This document shows positions 1 through 7,485 of a DNA stretch of 11,767 bases, piece by piece. Position 1 is the stretch's first letter. Every line of letters begins with the position of its first letter. The notes beneath the pieces were generated by a model. The model saw nothing but the letters and a program-made list of their open reading frames with translations. It made no database searches and had not been told where the DNA came from. The position numbers and the translations under genes are program-made. The DNA comes from JAUWMI01 sp964454265 (lineage in GTDB: Bacteria; Sumerlaeota; Sumerlaeia; MWCT01; JAUWMI01). Location of the stretch: NCBI GenBank assembly GCA_964454265.1, contig CAYVXD010000129.1:1-11767 (forward strand), read 5' to 3'.

Positions 1-38
1 CTACTAGCTACAGAGCTATCAACATGTGCTCTCGTACT

Positions 39-68
39 ACATACAAGGCACAAAGACACCAAGATATC
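39..68 (-). repeat. Dispersed 9-nt-periodic intergenic repeat, copy 1
   Basis: On the minus strand this reads CTTGGTGTCTTTGTGCCTTG, a run of TNGTGTC/TTTGTGCC units about 9 nt apart. It resembles the copies at 2618-2648 and 4408-4440 in unit structure but lies in the opposite orientation. It is upstream of the GHL10 gene and outside any confident gene. I recognise this kind of CTCTGTGTCTCTGTGCC sequence as recurrent between genes in assemblies of uncultivated bacteria; I know of no established function. Confidence 0.5.
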
Positions 69-129
69 GGGGAGAACATGCGTTTCATTTCAGCGCTGCT
101 GTTTCGGAAAAATACAACATATCGAGAAG

Positions 130-2586
130 ATGGAGCCACTTGTGAATCGCTGCGGATCATTTCTGCTCACTTTACTTATTGCAATCTGCTCCATGGCACA
201 ATGTGTATGCCTAGCCGCGGGATCTCTGACCATTGACGCATTTGACTACACAACTACGGCTGCTGCGCGCTCGGCATGGGTGCCCAGCGCCACTTCGCCT
301 CAGGTAGGCATTGCCGAAAATGGTGAATGGGGTTCCGAGCGCGTGATGCTCCTCCCCTGTTCCTTCACAGATCCCGTGAGCCGATGTTACTGGGATCGCT
401 ACGTGTCGCTCGACCTGACGGGACATAGCGCAATATCACTCAGGCTCTACGTTCCAAACCCTACCCCGATATCATGGTTCACGCTCTACTTCCACAGCGT
501 CAGTGGATGGTACGGTAAGAGTTCGGGAGTTACACGTTCCGGCTGGCAGCGCTTCCAGTGGTCGCGGAGCGACTTTGGGGAAGAAGGTACGCCTGCTGGA
601 TGGGATCAGATTGACCGTATTCGTCTGTCACCGTGGAAAGCTTCTGACGTTGATACGTATCTGGCGGTGGACGAACTTATAGCATTTAATCCGCTGATCT
701 CTATTGTAAGATGTACAAGATCCCCCGACCAATGGTCAGTCGAAAACAGCGTTACTCTACTGCAAGATTGGCTCAGCCGATATGAGATCTCACTCGGAGT
801 ACTCACTGATGAAGAGCTCGAAGCCGGAGGCCTGCCAGGGAGTAAAATGGCGATTCTTGCGTACAACCCGGTGCTTTCTGACGCAGAGCTGACGAACCTT
901 GAGACCTTTGTTCAGAGCGGCGGAAAGCTCATGGTGTTTTGCAGTCTTCACTCCCGGATCGCAGCACTGCTGGAGATCCAACGCACGGGATGGGTGCGTC
1001 AGCAAATGCGCGCTATGCATTTCTCTGACGACCAGATAGAGGGACTCCCCGACCATGTACTCCAGGCGTCGTGGCAGACTACGCTTGCCGAGCCGATTGA
1101 AGGGCAAAGCCGCGTGATTGCGCGCTGGGAAGATAGCCAGGGTACTATGCTCCCCCACGCAGCATGGCTTGCCAGCCCGGCAGGCGCGTTCATGGCTCAT
1201 ATCGTACTTTCCGAAGATGCCGAGAAGAAACAACGGTTGCTCCTTGCCCTGGTGGGACATTACGTACCGGAAATCTGGCCGGAAGCTGCGCAGGTGGCAA
1301 TTGAAAAGATCGGTCGGATTGCATACTATCCGAGCTACGAGGACGCTATAGCTGGCATACGCGCTCTGGCACACGGTAGTCCTAAGATATTGGCTATTGA
1401 GAATTCTCTTGCCGCCGCGGATGTGCTGCGAAGCCAGGCGCTTGATGCAGTAAGCTCTGGCAATTATTTGCGCGCAGTGGAATTAGCGTTTGAAGCACGC
1501 GCTGCCCTGCAGAATGCGTACTATCTCTGCCAGACATCGCACAGTCCTGAGTTCCGAGCAGTGTGGACCTCAAGCACAGGGCCATATCCTGGTGATTGGG
1601 AGCGCTCTGCCAGAATTCTCGCACGCAACGGATTTACTGCTATTGTGCCCAACATGTTCTCCGCCGGACTTGCACACTACGACAGCGCGATTCTTCCGCA
1701 TTCCCAGACTTTCCAGACGTACGGCGACCAGATTGCGCAGTGCGTCGAGGCTGCCCATCGCTACGGCCTTGAGGTACACGTATGGAAGGTGAACTGGAAC
1801 CTCTCAAGTGCGCCGCAAGATTTTATTGACAGTATGCGCGCACAAGAACGCACGCAAGTTTCCGTCACCGGTGAACCGATTGACTGGCTCTGTCCTTCAC
1901 ACCCGGATAATTACCAGCTGGAACTCGACACAATGCTGGAAGTTGCGCAGAACTACGACGTTGATGGCGTGCACTTCGACTATATCCGCTACCCAAACTC
2001 CGACTGCTGCTATTGCACCGGCTGCCTCGAGCGCTTTCAAGCAGAGACCGGCCATCACGTTGAGAACTGGCCCGCGGATGCCTATAGTGGCCCTCTCCGC
2101 GCCGATTATCGAGACTGGCGTTGCCAGCAAATATCGCGACTGGTGCAAGGAGTCAGTGAAAGCGTGCACGTGCTCAAACCGTCGCTCAAGGTTTCCGCAG
2201 CCGTTTTCTCGCGCTATCCCAGCTGTCGGGATACTATCGGGCAGGACTGGGTGTCGTGGATTGACAATGGTTATCTGGATTTTATCTGCCCAATGGACTA
2301 TACGGAAGATTATGAACTGTTTGTCAATCTTGTGGATGAACAGATGAGCTATGCTGCAGGCCGCATCCCGCTTTACCCCGGCATCGGTGCAGGCGCCTCT
2401 AACAGCATACTCTCACCTGATCAGGTGATTATGCAGATACTGGCAACCCGCGCGGCAGGTACCGGAGGCTTTGTCATATTTGTTTATAACGTCGGTCTGG
2501 CCGGAACGTGTCTCCCAGCGCTTGGAATGGGCCTGACCGCTCCATCCTCTACACCGGTATCACTCCTGTGGTATTTATACGAATAA
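130..2586 (+). CDS. Secreted GHL10-family glycoside hydrolase-like protein with N-terminal binding-type module
   Basis: This is an 818-residue exported protein. Residues about 5-30 form a signal peptide (basic start, FLLTLLIAICSMA core). Residues about 32-190 look like a beta-sandwich carbohydrate-binding-type module rich in Trp and Tyr. Residues about 195-290 resemble a GATase/Rossmann-like region (ILAYNP, then QSGGKLMVF). From about 474 to the C terminus is the GHL10 (PF02638-type) TIM-barrel-like domain: EFRAVWTSS, HVWKVNWN, the hallmark GVHFDYIRYP with Asp617, CPMDYT, and a closing GFVIFVYN strand. A Cys cluster (C626, C627, C629, C632) follows the hallmark motif. The family is known for putative glycoside hydrolases acting on cell-surface or environmental glycans, so an exo-cytoplasmic role is inferred; the substrate is unknown. 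The start is uncertain. ATG at 130 has no spaced ribosome site, whereas GTG at 142 is preceded by GGAG (132-135) and still leaves a full signal peptide. A symporter gene follows 155 bases downstream on the same strand. Confidence 0.88.
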   Translation: MEPLVNRCGSFLLTLLIAICSMAQCVCLAAGSLTIDAFDYTTTAAARSAWVPSATSPQVGIAENGEWGSERVMLLPCSFTDPVSRCYWDRYVSLDLTGHSAISLRLYVPNPTPISWFTLYFHSVSGWYGKSSGVTRSGWQRFQWSRSDFGEEGTPAGWDQIDRIRLSPWKASDVDTYLAVDELIAFNPLISIVRCTRSPDQWSVENSVTLLQDWLSRYEISLGVLTDEELEAGGLPGSKMAILAYNPVLSDAELTNLETFVQSGGKLMVFCSLHSRIAALLEIQRTGWVRQQMRAMHFSDDQIEGLPDHVLQASWQTTLAEPIEGQSRVIARWEDSQGTMLPHAAWLASPAGAFMAHIVLSEDAEKKQRLLLALVGHYVPEIWPEAAQVAIEKIGRIAYYPSYEDAIAGIRALAHGSPKILAIENSLAAADVLRSQALDAVSSGNYLRAVELAFEARAALQNAYYLCQTSHSPEFRAVWTSSTGPYPGDWERSARILARNGFTAIVPNMFSAGLAHYDSAILPHSQTFQTYGDQIAQCVEAAHRYGLEVHVWKVNWNLSSAPQDFIDSMRAQERTQVSVTGEPIDWLCPSHPDNYQLELDTMLEVAQNYDVDGVHFDYIRYPNSDCCYCTGCLERFQAETGHHVENWPADAYSGPLRADYRDWRCQQISRLVQGVSESVHVLKPSLKVSAAVFSRYPSCRDTIGQDWVSWIDNGYLDFICPMDYTEDYELFVNLVDEQMSYAAGRIPLYPGIGAGASNSILSPDQVIMQILATRAAGTGGFVIFVYNVGLAGTCLPALGMGLTAPSSTPVSLLWYLYE

Positions 2587-2617
2587 GCCCTGTATCGTTG
2601 CAGCCTTTTATTGCCCC

Positions 2618-2648
2618 AGGTTTGCGTTCTTTGCGGCTTTGCGTGAGC
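2618..2648 (+). repeat. Dispersed 9-nt-periodic intergenic repeat, copy 2
   Basis: The sequence TTTGCGTTCTTTGCGGCTTT followed by GCGTGA contains three TTTGCG units spaced 9 and 8 nt apart. It lies about 32 bases after the stop of the GHL10 gene and about 95 bases before the symporter. The unit pattern matches the repeat type at 39-68 and 4408-4440, with TTTGCG replacing CTCCGTG. No stem-loop is formed, so it is not an ordinary terminator. Confidence 0.5.
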
Positions 2649-2741
2649 CAAAATCTATCCTCACCCATACACGCATAATACTCAGCCAGAAATGAGCTTG
2701 ACTTTTGTCCAAACCACCACTATACAAGCCGCAATTGACCC

Positions 2742-4271
2742 TTGGCATTACATTATTACATTGCAGAGCATATAGAGCGGTTTGCACGATTAAGTCCCGA
2801 GGAGGTGGTTCTCATTTTTGGTTCCCTTGATTACATCCTATTATTCCTGTACTTTCTGGGCATTGCGACAATTGGTATCTGGGCAGGACAAAAGCAGGAA
2901 GACACGGAAACATTCTACCTTGGCAAGCGCAAGATGCCCTGGTTTGCCGTCTGCCTCTCGATTCTGGCAACGGAAACCAGCGGCGTAACCTTTCTTGGAG
3001 CACCAGGTGATGCGTTTCAGGCGAGCTTTTTCTTTCTGCAAATGGCAATTGGCTCGATAATCGCCCGCTTCCTGATCGCTTATCTCTTTTTACCTTCCTT
3101 TTACAAGTATCGCGTCACCACTATTTACGAGTATCTCAAGATTCGGTTTGGAGCAAACACTCAGGCCACCGCAGCGATTCTCTATTACGCGACACGTCTC
3201 CTTGCCAGTGGCGTGCGTGTTCTCGCCGCTTCAATTGCGGTATCTGTGGTCACTGGCTGGGATCTGTGGCTCAGCATTCTTGTGACAGTAAGCGTGACAA
3301 CCCTTTATACAATCATTGGCGGAATGAAGGCCATTATCTGGACAGACGTAGCGCAGATTCTGATTTTCTTCGGTGGCCCCTTGTTTGCCTTGCTGTTCAT
3401 TGTCTACAAAGTAGGCGGTTGGGGCGAAGTTTATCGAATTGCCGGGCCATCAGCGCCAGATGGAAACCACTTTCAAATTTTCAATTTCCATCTCAGCCTG
3501 ACAGACCCTTATTCTATTGTGGTGATGATTATCGCGGGTCTTTTGATGACCTTTGCGGCAATGGGCTGTGACTATGACATGACCCAGCGTATGCTCACCT
3601 GCAAAAATAAAAGGGAAAGCCAGCGCGCACTGATCTGGACAGGTTTCATTGACGTTCCAATTGTTGCCATGTTCCTCGCGATCGGCGCATGCCTCTTCGC
3701 ATTTTATCAAAAGTTTCCGGATCCGCAACTCCCCACTAATACCGACTTCCTCTTTGCGCACTTTATTGTGACGCAGCTACCGGTGGGACTAAAAGGGCTG
3801 CTGATTGCCGGGGTGTTTGCGGCGTCCATGTCAAGCCTGAGCGGCTCTCTTGGCGCGCTTTCAACCAGCGCAATCACGGACATCTATCGCCCGTATATCG
3901 TAAAGGGTAGGCCTGATCGCCATTACCTGTTTGCAGCGCGCTGCGCAATCTTCACTATCGCCGTTCTCTTCATTCTCGTCACGCTCGTGTTAAGACAGTT
4001 TGAAAGCCAGATTCTCTGGTTAGGCTTCCAGATCGTCGCGTTTACATATGGCGCGCTTCTCGGCGTGTTTCTGCTCGGCGTCACAGTCAAACGCGGCAGC
4101 GATCGGACAAATTTGATAACCATGCTCACCAGCGTCTTGTTGCTGATTTGCATCTGGATGATCGGCCAAATGAATCCCCACATGCAATTGGCCTGGACGT
4201 GGTACCCGCTGGTTGCTCTCATTTGGACGTACGGCATTGGATTCTTCCTCGCTCCAAAACCGAAAGAATAA
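2742..4271 (+). CDS. Sodium:solute symporter (SSS family)
   Basis: This is an inner-membrane Na+-coupled transporter of about 509 residues, the usual length for the SSS (PF00474) family, with 13-14 hydrophobic segments. The first core helix is SLDYILLFLYFLGIATIG (residues 28-45), followed by the family-typical unwound stretch ATETSGVTFLGAPG. A later helix carries AASMSSLSGSLGALSTS, containing the paired Ser that in this family contributes to the Na2 sodium site, followed by ITDIYRPY. The sequence does not reveal the substrate; a sugar, sugar acid or other small organic solute would fit the GHL10 gene just upstream, with which it may be co-transcribed. The start is weak. The frame is closed by TGA at 2736, so TTG at 2742 is the only standard start before the core, and it lacks a ribosome site. 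A good AGGAGG at 2800-2805 lies 8 bases before an in-frame ATT at 2814, just before the first helix. Confidence 0.9.
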   Translation: MALHYYIAEHIERFARLSPEEVVLIFGSLDYILLFLYFLGIATIGIWAGQKQEDTETFYLGKRKMPWFAVCLSILATETSGVTFLGAPGDAFQASFFFLQMAIGSIIARFLIAYLFLPSFYKYRVTTIYEYLKIRFGANTQATAAILYYATRLLASGVRVLAASIAVSVVTGWDLWLSILVTVSVTTLYTIIGGMKAIIWTDVAQILIFFGGPLFALLFIVYKVGGWGEVYRIAGPSAPDGNHFQIFNFHLSLTDPYSIVVMIIAGLLMTFAAMGCDYDMTQRMLTCKNKRESQRALIWTGFIDVPIVAMFLAIGACLFAFYQKFPDPQLPTNTDFLFAHFIVTQLPVGLKGLLIAGVFAASMSSLSGSLGALSTSAITDIYRPYIVKGRPDRHYLFAARCAIFTIAVLFILVTLVLRQFESQILWLGFQIVAFTYGALLGVFLLGVTVKRGSDRTNLITMLTSVLLLICIWMIGQMNPHMQLAWTWYPLVALIWTYGIGFFLAPKPKE

Positions 4272-4283
4272 GTCGCAGACCAC

Positions 4284-4299
4284 TTGCCTGGGGTGGCAA
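4284..4299 (+). terminator. Weak hairpin after the symporter stop
   Basis: TTGCC (4284-4288) and GGCAA (4295-4299) can pair around a TGGGGT loop, starting 13 bases after the symporter stop. No T-run follows on the plus strand, so any termination would not be classical intrinsic. This is a weak call based only on position and the inverted repeat. Confidence 0.22.
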
Positions 4300-4330
4300 C
4301 TGAAAAGACTCTGGAAAAAGAAATGGAAAA

Positions 4331-4397
4331 TAGAGAAAAAAAAAGAAAAAATGAGGGGGCTATAATAGCGAGGGTGATTACATCCCTTCTGGTGATT
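4331..4397 (-). terminator. Possible terminator of the copper ATPase: small hairpin then T-rich tract
   Basis: Read on the minus strand after the ATPase stop, AGGGATGTAATCACCCT (about 4378-4394) can form a six-pair stem with one bulged A. About 20 bases later comes a tract dominated by T (the plus-strand A-rich run at about 4335-4351). The spacing between stem and T-run is too long for a textbook intrinsic terminator. The tract might instead act as a bidirectional stop zone between the two convergent genes. Confidence 0.25.
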
Positions 4398-4407
4398 TTA
4401 TTTGTTG

Positions 4408-4440
4408 AGACTCTCCGTGTCTCCGTGCCTGTGTGGCCAT
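4408..4440 (+). repeat. Dispersed 9-nt-periodic intergenic repeat, copy 3
   Basis: The run CTCTCCGTGTCTCCGTGCCT followed by GTGTGGCC is the clearest copy: CTCCGTGTC, CTCCGTGCC, TGTGTGGCC, each 9 nt. It sits between the convergent symporter and ATPase genes, 7 bases from the ATPase stop. The repeat can be read as an apparent protein (SVSPCL), which is an artefact of its composition. It is in the same orientation as the copy at 2618-2648 and opposite to the one at 39-68. Confidence 0.6.
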
Positions 4441-4446
4441 TATCGG

Positions 4447-7107
4447 TTACAGAAGTATTTTAGTCTTGCGCAGCCGCAGCGAGTTGGTCACCACGTTAAT
4501 CGAACTGAAGGCCATGGCCATCTCGGCTATAACCGGATGCAGCAAGCCGAGAATGGCAATGGGAATAGCAACGAGGTTATAGAAGAAGGCCCAAAAGAGA
4601 TTCTGTTTGATCTTGCGGAACGTAGCACGCGAAAGTTTAACTGCGGCCACCACCGCACTCAAATTGCCCTGAACCAGCGTGATGTCTGAAGATTCAATGG
4701 CAATGTCAGTTCCCGTGCCAATAGCAATGCCAACATCCGCCTGGGCGAGTGCCGGTGCGTCGTTTATTCCATCGCCAACCATCGCAACCATGCCGACCTC
4801 GCGCTGCAGGCGCTGAATTTCTTTCGCTTTATCGTCAGGCAATACGTTTGCCAGCACACGGGCGATCCCCACTTGCTGCGCAATAGCGAGCGCGGTCCGT
4901 TCGTTATCTCCCGAAATCATAACGGCTTCCATGCCCATCTGCTTGAGCTGCTCGATAGCATGTTGCGAATCCTCTTTGAGCGTATCTGCAACTGCAATCA
5001 CTCCTGCTATCTCTCCGTCCTGAGCCAACAGCATGACCGTCTTGGCCTCTTCTTCCAGGCGCTTCAATGTCTCCTGAAAAAATGCGACGTTTATGCGGTT
5101 CTCTTCCATCAATGCACGATTGCCCACAAGCACCTTGTGCCCGTCAACTCTGCCTTTAATGCCACGGCCTGGTACCGCCTGAAAATCTTCGGCCTCCTTA
5201 AGTGTAAGATCCTCCTGTTGCGCTCGCTGGAAAATGGCCTGGGCCAGCGGATGCTCAGACGATGCTTCCAGCGAGCCTGCGATTCTGAGCACTTCCTGTG
5301 TCCTCCAATGCTCTGCCTCCACAATGTCGGTCACTTCTGGTTTTCCCTTGGTAATAGTGCCAGTCTTATCAAAGACGATTGTGCGCACTTCGCGCATCAG
5401 CTGAATCGCTTCGCCTGAACGGATCAAAATTCCATGTTCTGCCCCAATGCCACTCCCCACCATTAGGGCTGTGGGCGTTGCCAATCCCAGGGCGCACGGA
5501 CACGCAATGACCAGCACTGCAACTGCAGCAAAAATGGCGAGCGAGAGCGTGCCGACTTCCGGCTGCACCCAAGGAATCACGCGACTGCCCCATGCGACAA
5601 TGGCGTGAAAAAATTCCGGAAAGATCAACCAGGCGGCAAACGTCAGAATCGCAATCCCCAGAATCGCCGGAACAAAATAACTGGTAATCCGATCAGCAAA
5701 TTCCTGAATCGGAACTCGCGAGCCCTGTGCCTCCTCAACCATCTTAATAACCTGTGCAAGGAACGTGTCCTTTCCCACCTTTGTGGCCTTTACCCGGAGG
5801 ATGCCCTGCTGATTGATTGTGGCACCAATCACGGCATCACCAGTTTTCTTCTTCACAGGCATAGACTCTCCGGTTGCCATTGACTCATCCACCGCGCTCT
5901 CGCCTCGCACAACGAGTCCATCTGTAGGAATCTTCTCTCCGGGTCGCACGACCATTACGTCACCGACCTGCACCTCGTCAATCGGCAGCTCCTTCTCCTC
6001 GCCATTGAGTTCTATGCGCGCGGTTTTTGCTCCGAGTTCCAGCAACTTACGAATAGCCTGCGACGCTCGCCCTTTCGCGCGCGCCTCGATGTAGCGGCCC
6101 GTAAGGTGAAACGCCATGATCATGCCTGCAACACCAGCATAATTCTCCACACGTAGACCCAGCACATACATAAACCCTGTGAAGAAAGCGGCGAGCGTGC
6201 CCATGGCAATCAGCACGTCCATATTGGCACTACCGTGCACCACGGCTTTCAGGGCACCGCTCATCGTCTTCAATCCAGGCCAGAAGAGTACCACCACAGC
6301 CAGCCCGATCAACCACCAGTGATACAGCGGAATCATCAAGCCGAACAGCATCTCCGGTATCATCAGCAGAATGATGGGGATTGTAAATGCCCAGGCGATG
6401 ATCGTGCGCCATTTTGCAATTTCCATTCTCTGAATGCTGATGTCTTCCGCCTCAGCTCTTCTTCGCTCTTCCGTCACCGCATAACCGGTGCGCTCAATCG
6501 TTGCAATGATAGCCTTCTGGTCCAGGGTTGCGGGATCGTAGGTAATACGCGCCTCTTCGGTAGAGAAATTCACGTTCGCTTCAATCACCCCTGCTCGCTT
6601 GCGTAGCGCCTTTTCTATCGTTTGCGCACATGAGGTGCAGGTCATACCCTGAATCCCCAGTGCGATCTGCTCGGTTTTGCTCTTTACGCGGTAGCCGCTC
6701 TTCTCTATGGCTTCGCGAAAATTCTTGATCCCGGCAATTTGTGGATTATAGAGTACCGTCGCCTTTTCTGTTGCAAAATTCACACGCGCTTCTTTCACAC
6801 CCGCAACATTGGCGAGCGCCTTTTCAATAGTCTGCGCACAGCTGGCACACGTCATCCCTTCAATCGCCAGACTGGCACGCTGAAGGCCTTTGGCCTCCGC
6901 CGGGGGCAGAACCGTTTCTTCTTCAACCGATTCTTCAGGCACTACCGAGAGATATCGTTCAGGATCAGACTCGAATTTCTTCCGACATCCAGCCGAGCAG
7001 AAATAATACGTTTCGCCTTTATAGTCGCTCTTATGTTCAGCCTGGTCGGTATCAACATCCATTTGACAGACGACATCTTTTGCCATTGCGTCTTTTATCC
7101 AGTTCAT
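4447..7107 (-). CDS. copA: Cu(I)-exporting P1B-1-type ATPase with N-terminal YHS domain
   Basis: This 886-residue inner-membrane pump exports Cu(I) from the cytoplasm using ATP. In order it has a YHS-type metal-binding domain (residues about 10-53, Cys14, Cys37, Cys41), HMA domain 1 with GMTCASC (84-90), HMA domain 2 with GMTCTSC (154-160), and eight membrane helices. It also has the transmembrane CPC (536-538), the phosphorylation site DKTGT with Asp580, and GDGIND (778-783). The last helices carry FFYN and MAFSSINVVTNS, which together with CPC are the signature of Cu(I) rather than Zn/Cd pumps. The chosen ATG has AAAGAGG about 10 bases upstream, and the frame is closed by TGA just before it. 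An eight-codon frame upstream overlaps the start as TAATG. No copper chaperone or CsoR/CueR-type regulator gene is adjacent, and I see no clear CueR- or CsoR-type operator. Silver export would also be possible. Confidence 0.96.
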   Translation of the reverse strand: MNWIKDAMAKDVVCQMDVDTDQAEHKSDYKGETYYFCSAGCRKKFESDPERYLSVVPEESVEEETVLPPAEAKGLQRASLAIEGMTCASCAQTIEKALANVAGVKEARVNFATEKATVLYNPQIAGIKNFREAIEKSGYRVKSKTEQIALGIQGMTCTSCAQTIEKALRKRAGVIEANVNFSTEEARITYDPATLDQKAIIATIERTGYAVTEERRRAEAEDISIQRMEIAKWRTIIAWAFTIPIILLMIPEMLFGLMIPLYHWWLIGLAVVVLFWPGLKTMSGALKAVVHGSANMDVLIAMGTLAAFFTGFMYVLGLRVENYAGVAGMIMAFHLTGRYIEARAKGRASQAIRKLLELGAKTARIELNGEEKELPIDEVQVGDVMVVRPGEKIPTDGLVVRGESAVDESMATGESMPVKKKTGDAVIGATINQQGILRVKATKVGKDTFLAQVIKMVEEAQGSRVPIQEFADRITSYFVPAILGIAILTFAAWLIFPEFFHAIVAWGSRVIPWVQPEVGTLSLAIFAAVAVLVIACPCALGLATPTALMVGSGIGAEHGILIRSGEAIQLMREVRTIVFDKTGTITKGKPEVTDIVEAEHWRTQEVLRIAGSLEASSEHPLAQAIFQRAQQEDLTLKEAEDFQAVPGRGIKGRVDGHKVLVGNRALMEENRINVAFFQETLKRLEEEAKTVMLLAQDGEIAGVIAVADTLKEDSQHAIEQLKQMGMEAVMISGDNERTALAIAQQVGIARVLANVLPDDKAKEIQRLQREVGMVAMVGDGINDAPALAQADVGIAIGTGTDIAIESSDITLVQGNLSAVVAAVKLSRATFRKIKQNLFWAFFYNLVAIPIAILGLLHPVIAEMAMAFSSINVVTNSLRLRKTKILL

Positions 7108-7130
7108 TATTCATCAGCCTCTTTTATCAT
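7107..7130 (-). other. Eight-codon upstream frame overlapping the copper ATPase start
   Basis: On the minus strand ATG at 7130 opens a frame encoding MIKEADE and stops with TAA whose last A is the first base of the ATPase ATG (TAATG). It contains the AAAGAGG that probably serves the ATPase. It could be a translationally coupling mini-ORF or pure chance; its own ribosome site (GAAGAA) is poor. Confidence 0.2.
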
Positions 7131-7485
7131 TTCTTCAGAAAACCATTAAATTCCCTTATGCAATCCGCTCGATTAGGAATAGCCATGACTTTGCATTACT
7201 AGTAATTTGGTTCTAGAGACTTCCATATAAATTCGATTTTGTAGAAACTATCCTCAAGAAACTCGCCAAGGGTGCTTGAATTATCAGTTCTGCATAAGAG
7301 CGAATCTGCGAAAATGTGCACTTCCACTTTTCTGCAAGAATTTTTAACCTTTTTTGCAACAGTTGTCAAATAAAAGGACTTTACGAATTGGCATACTTCA
7401 AACAAATGACCAAAGACACTTCAACTGTATAACTTGGGATGCATTTTATTTGACAAAGATTGAAAATATTTTGATACTTCTTTTG
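7108..7485. other. A+T-rich divergent intergenic region
   Basis: This 378-base gap separates the minus-strand copper ATPase from the plus-strand glycosyltransferase, so both upstream regions should lie here. Base composition drops to A+T-rich at about 7110 and stays so into the glycosyltransferase. I find no convincing paired -35/-10 boxes, no long dyad typical of CueR, CsoR or CopY operators, and no riboswitch-like structure. The glycosyltransferase frame is open back to a TTG at 7354, but the encoded stretch before Met at 7486 does not look like a membrane-protein N terminus. Confidence 0.5.

Noticed and set aside
24..236. 70-codon frame at the left edge
   Set aside because: It overlaps the GHL10 signal peptide in another frame, looks unlike a protein after the first ten residues, and is reported only as an upstream oddity.
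790..1374. 194-codon minus-strand frame within the GHL10 gene
   Set aside because: It is antisense to a clearly conserved protein and has no domain-like sequence.
1808..2347. 179-codon plus-strand frame within the GHL10 gene
   Set aside because: It overlaps the GHL10 hallmark motif region in another frame and reads as a shadow, rich in Ser, Thr and Arg.
4361..4366. Perfect TATAAT between the convergent genes
   Set aside because: There is no -35 element at the right distance (an A-run lies there), and the only thing downstream on the plus strand is antisense to the ATPase.
4402..4689. Plus-strand frame beginning MLRLSVSPCLCGHYRLQ
   Set aside because: Its start is the dispersed repeat itself, and the rest is antisense to the end of the copper ATPase.
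7199..7405. 68-codon minus-strand frame in the divergent gap
   Set aside because: It has a TTG start with no ribosome site, no recognisable domain and low-complexity A+T composition.
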